Assembly: GCA_905204385.1 (NCBI GenBank)
Contig: CAJKZL010000139.1
Span: 1-7,519, forward strand
From: an uncultured Odoribacter sp.
Lineage (GTDB): Bacteria > Bacteroidota > Bacteroidia > Bacteroidales > Marinifilaceae
Direction of reading: 5' to 3'
Length of the DNA: 7,519 nt
In this document: in pieces, positions 5,628 to 7,519 of the stretch
Position numbering within the stretch: the stretch's first letter is position 1
Layout of the letters: the number at the start of each line of letters is the position of its first letter
Program-made: the position numbers and the translations under genes
Notes under the pieces: model-generated
What the model was told of the DNA's origin: nothing
Seen by the model: only the letters and a program-made list of their open reading frames with translations
Databases searched by the model: none

Positions 5628-6251
5628 ATGACTGAAAAGAGATATATACTCGCCGAAAAATTGCGGAATTACATTGCCCGCTACGGCATTAACGATTTCA
5701 ACGAAGAACATCTGGCCAAAACCGGTCTGACATTGAATGAGTTAAAAGAAAATTTCACGGACCGCAGGGATATGATCGATGCTATCCTCGAATACGAAAG
5801 AAGATGTTTCGAGGAAATTTTTAACGAATACAATTTCGAAGGATGGAATGCCATTGATATCATGCTGATGGTCAGCAATGAAATCAACAACCGTTTTTTT
5901 TACGTCACGCCTTCCGTCACCATTACCTTATACCGGATTTATCCGGAAATATTTGAAAAGCACTTGCAGGAACGGTCTGATTTCATTTACGAAAAAATTA
6001 AAATCAACATCGAGAAGGGAATGCAACAAGGCATGTACAAAAAGGACATCTCCAGCGAGATGATCGCCCGAATGTATATAGCCAAACTCAACGACATCCA
6101 CAATCCCGAGATCTACCCGCCCGAGGGATTCACTTTCGCTACTATATTCAACAACCTCATCGACAATGTGATAAAAAGCATCACCAACGAAGAGGGACGG
6201 AATTATTACAAACAGCGGAAACAGTTGTATAGCATATTGAATTTCAGATAA
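5628..6251 (+). CDS. TetR-like transcriptional regulator with a diverged HTH (207 aa)
   Basis: Predicted one-component regulator, recognised by TetR-like architecture rather than strong motif identity. Residues 6-54 have the layout of the TetR DNA-binding domain: a first helix (YILAEKLRNYIARYG), then an FNEEHLAKTGLT segment in place of the usual DIA-AGVS, then LNELKENFTDRRDMIDAILE where typical members read TLYYHFKNKEELL. The tyrosines of the YYHF motif are absent. The remaining 150 residues are helical and would be the dimerisation/ligand domain; they give no hint of ligand. The ATG follows A/T-rich sequence without Shine-Dalgarno. The Lrp/AsnC gene starts 24 nt after its stop, so the two are probably co-transcribed. 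It is divergent from the phosphatase-like gene, whose promoter it may control. It could also be an HTH-domain protein outside true TetR. Confidence 0.7.
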   Translation: MTEKRYILAEKLRNYIARYGINDFNEEHLAKTGLTLNELKENFTDRRDMIDAILEYERRCFEEIFNEYNFEGWNAIDIMLMVSNEINNRFFYVTPSVTITLYRIYPEIFEKHLQERSDFIYEKIKINIEKGMQQGMYKKDISSEMIARMYIAKLNDIHNPEIYPPEGFTFATIFNNLIDNVIKSITNEEGRNYYKQRKQLYSILNFR

Positions 6252-6275
6252 CGACTACGACAAAAACCTAATCCT

Positions 6276-6740
6276 ATGAAATATCAAATCGACGACATAG
6301 ATAGGAAAATCCTTTCCTATCTGGTGAAAAATGCCAGGGTACCATTCCTGGAAATCGCACGCGAATGCGGCATATCGGGCGCCGCCATCCATCAGAGGGT
6401 GAAAAAGATGGAAGATGCCGGTATTATCGAAGGTTCCCGTTTTATTGTCAAGCCCAAAGCCCTGGGATTTAAAATCTGCGCTTTTATCGGCGTCATCCTC
6501 GACAACGCTTCACACTATAAAACCGTGGTCAAAGAAATCGAGAAAATCCCCGAAGTCATCGAATGTCATTTCATCACCGGGCATTATTCCTTTTTTCTGA
6601 AAATACGGTGCAACAGCCATCAGCATCTTATGGATATACTGATCAATACCCTGCAGAATATTCCGGGCATTGCCAAAACCGAATCCTTTATCTCCCTGGA
6701 TCAATTTATTGAAAAACAGGTGGATATTTGTACGGAATAA
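6276..6740 (+). CDS. Lrp/AsnC-family transcriptional regulator (154 aa)
   Basis: Feast/famine-type regulator. Residues 5-60 form the AsnC winged HTH: IDDIDRKILSYLVKNARVPF opens it, with the recognition helix near SGAAIHQRVKKMEDAGII (34-51). Residues about 68-150 form the RAM effector-binding and oligomerisation domain, including IPEVIECHFITGHYSFFLKI. Many family members have Asp at the position of the Ser in GHYSFF; a non-acidic residue is common in the Bacteroidales subgroup ending in ISL-Q-IEKQV, to which this protein appears to belong. Length is standard. It starts at ATG 6276, 24 nt after the TetR-like gene, with no Shine-Dalgarno, and ends at a bidirectional terminator, so it closes a two-regulator unit. 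The effector (typically an amino acid) and the targets cannot be inferred from sequence. Confidence 0.93.
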   Translation: MKYQIDDIDRKILSYLVKNARVPFLEIARECGISGAAIHQRVKKMEDAGIIEGSRFIVKPKALGFKICAFIGVILDNASHYKTVVKEIEKIPEVIECHFITGHYSFFLKIRCNSHQHLMDILINTLQNIPGIAKTESFISLDQFIEKQVDICTE

Positions 6741-6749
6741 TCAAAAAAA

Positions 6750-6767
6750 GCCGGAGTTTCCTCCGGC
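6750..6767. terminator. Bidirectional intrinsic terminator between the Lrp gene and clpC
   Basis: A 7-bp G/C-rich stem GCCGGAG / CTCCGGC with a TTTC loop is flanked by seven A on the left and CTTTTGCTTTT on the right. It therefore gives a U-tract on both strands. It ends the regulator unit (stop at 6740) on the plus strand and clpC (stop at 6783) on the minus strand. Confidence 0.9.
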
Positions 6768-6782
6768 CTTTTGCTTTTAGTA

Positions 6783-7220
6783 TCATAGCCTTATCATCAG
6801 CTTATCGTTCTCCTTGTCGCAATCCACTTCCAGGTTTGCTCCTTCAGCAACTTCCCCTTTGATAATCACTTCAGCCAGTTCATCTTCCAGGTATTTTTGT
6901 ATAGCCCTTTTCAGAGGACGCGCACCGTACTGAGGATCATAGCCTTTCTCGGTGAGGAACTCTTTGGCGGCTTCCGAGACCTGCACATGATAACCCAGGT
7001 CGCCGACTCTCTTCAACAAGCCTTTCAGTTCGATATCGATAATCTTATGGATATCCTCCTTGCTCAAAGGATTAAACACAATCACGTCGTCGATGCGGTT
7101 CAGAAATTCAGGCGAGAAAGCGCTCTTCAAAGCTTTCTGCACCACACTTTTGGCATAATCGTTATCCCCGGTCCGATCGCCGGCGGTGAAGCCGATCCCT
7201 CTGCCGAAATCCTTCAACTG
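6783..7220 (-). pseudogene. clpC: ClpC ATPase subunit, C-terminal 145 residues only (truncated at a chimeric junction)
   Basis: C-terminal end of the AAA+ unfoldase ClpC, which feeds substrates to ClpP. Present are the segment QLKDFGRGIGFTAGDRTGD, then SAFSPEFLNRIDDVIVF (residues 33-49 of the fragment, Arg42 being the conserved arginine of this region), and the D2 small domain with sensor-2 motif GARPLKR (99-105). The C-terminus IRL is complete. The family continues upstream of QLKDFG with TSNVGTR, but here the codon before the CAG (7220-7218) is TAA and the next 180 bases encode another protein on the opposite strand. About 700 N-terminal residues, including the Clp_N repeats and both Walker motifs, are missing. 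No credible start exists (the TTG at 7217 is inside the fold). It is a broken gene if the sequence is real, or the edge of an assembly error. ClpC is favoured over ClpB by the QLKDFG and SVVQKAL segments. Confidence 0.9.
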
Positions 7221-7397
7221 TTACAGGACCTTTGGGCTACCGGTTCGACAAAGCAGGTCGCCGAAGGCGTATTGGCGGCGACTTCCATTTGGGGAGAAGA
7301 CCTGAACCGTATTCCGGGATTGACCGGTATGGTAAAAGGTTTCCTGGATGCCATTGAAGAAAAAGGAATGCTTAATGTCGTTAAAGAAATTTGCTGA
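7206..7397 (+). pseudogene. uxaB: Tagaturonate reductase (altronate oxidoreductase) UxaB, C-terminal 63 residues only
   Basis: C-terminal end of UxaB, the NAD-dependent reductase converting tagaturonate to altronate in galacturonate breakdown. The reading LLQDLWATGSTKQVAEGVLA and SIWGEDLNRIPGLTGMVKGF, ending EKGMLNVVKEIC, matches the end of Bacteroides UxaB as I remember it (NLWATG, EGVLAA, WGEDLN, IPGL, EKGML). The normal protein is about 480 residues, so over 400 are absent. Upstream the frame stays open, but the sequence there is the antisense of clpC and not UxaB. The left limit is uncertain: 7206 is where UxaB-like sequence (EILQLLQ) is first credible, and that stretch overlaps the last clpC codons. 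The stop TGA overlaps the start of uxaA by 1 nt, the usual coupling of an operon. As with clpC, this is either a real breakpoint or a misjoin. Confidence 0.88.
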
Positions 7398-7519
7398 TGC
7401 GGACTTATATACAAATAAATCCGGCGGACAATGGCGTCTTCGCCGTAAAGGATTTACAGGCCGGTGCATCTTTGGATATCAACTGCAAAACAATTGTTGT
7501 CCTGCAGGTTATCCCTGCT
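7397..7519 (+). CDS. uxaA: Altronate dehydratase UxaA, N-terminal 41 residues, cut by window edge
   Basis: Start of altronate dehydratase, which converts altronate to 2-keto-3-deoxygluconate, the step after UxaB. The peptide MRTYIQINPADNGVFAVKDL followed by QAGASLDI and VVLQVIPA has the pattern of the UxaA N-terminal SAF domain (I-PADNVAVA--DL--G, then DIPAGHK), though the expected acidic residue before IPA is Val here. The ATG shares its A with the uxaB TGA (TGATG), so the pair is translationally coupled in one hexuronate operon. Only the SAF domain is visible; the main catalytic domain lies beyond 7519. Confidence 0.85.
   Translation, partial: MRTYIQINPADNGVFAVKDLQAGASLDINCKTIVVLQVIPA

Noticed and set aside
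6897..7205. The upstream part of the plus-strand frame that ends as UxaB
   Set aside because: This part is the antisense of clpC, which is clearly coding on the minus strand. The frame is open by chance, and only the portion from about 7206 is UxaB.
1..7519. CRISPR array, tRNA or rRNA genes, insertion sequence ends, phage genes
   Set aside because: I found no regularly spaced repeats, cloverleaf-like sequences, transposase or phage-like proteins. The clpC-uxaB junction has no IS-like inverted ends or target duplication.

Overview
The window looks like a chromosomal segment of a Bacteroidota bacterium, most likely order Bacteroidales. The evidence is the gldE-gldD pair, an Lrp/AsnC regulator and a ClpC of Bacteroidales type, a very small Arg/Lys-rich AURKAIP1/COX24-type protein behind an HU gene, AT-rich intergenic DNA, promoter boxes of the TTTG / TAnnTTTG type, and start sites that mostly lack a Shine-Dalgarno sequence. 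A family-level placement (for example Odoribacteraceae) would be a guess.

Layout. Positions 1-377 (minus) hold the N-terminal third of ribonuclease G. Positions 654-1045 (minus) hold an HU-family protein followed 14 nt later by a 29-residue basic mini-protein with a perfect Shine-Dalgarno, and the unit ends in a strong hairpin at 594-625. From a divergent intergenic region, ssb (1339-1776), gldE (1868-3163) and gldD (3231-3797) run on the plus strand. This matches a conserved Bacteroidota neighbourhood, but mutY, which I would expect between hup and ssb, is absent. Convergent to gldD is a secreted alkaline-phosphatase-fold protein (3811-5376, minus). By my alignment from memory it has lost nearly all of its metal-binding residues, so it is probably a pseudoenzyme. 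It has an excellent Bacteroidota promoter. Divergent from it are two regulators in tandem: a degenerate TetR-like protein (5628-6251) and an Lrp/AsnC protein (6276-6740). The shared intergenic region contains inverted repeats that could be operators.

Right edge. A bidirectional terminator (6750-6767) separates the Lrp gene from the C-terminal 145 residues of ClpC (minus). The clpC frame stops abruptly at 7220 and the sequence continues as the C-terminal end of UxaB (tagaturonate reductase) on the plus strand, followed with a 1-nt overlap by the start of UxaA (altronate dehydratase). The two truncated genes meet within a short stretch that both can read as their own sequence. This is either an assembly chimera or a real recombination breakpoint, so the 7206-7519 part should not be assumed contiguous with the rest.

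Functionally the left two thirds is a housekeeping nucleic-acid cluster (RNA decay, nucleoid, ribosome-associated peptide, ssDNA binding) joined to the cell-envelope gld genes. The right part is a small regulatory cassette plus fragments of protein quality control and hexuronate catabolism. The best candidates for something undescribed are the degenerate secreted phosphatase with its divergent regulators, and the strong Shine-Dalgarno on the mini-protein in a lineage that generally does not use such sites.
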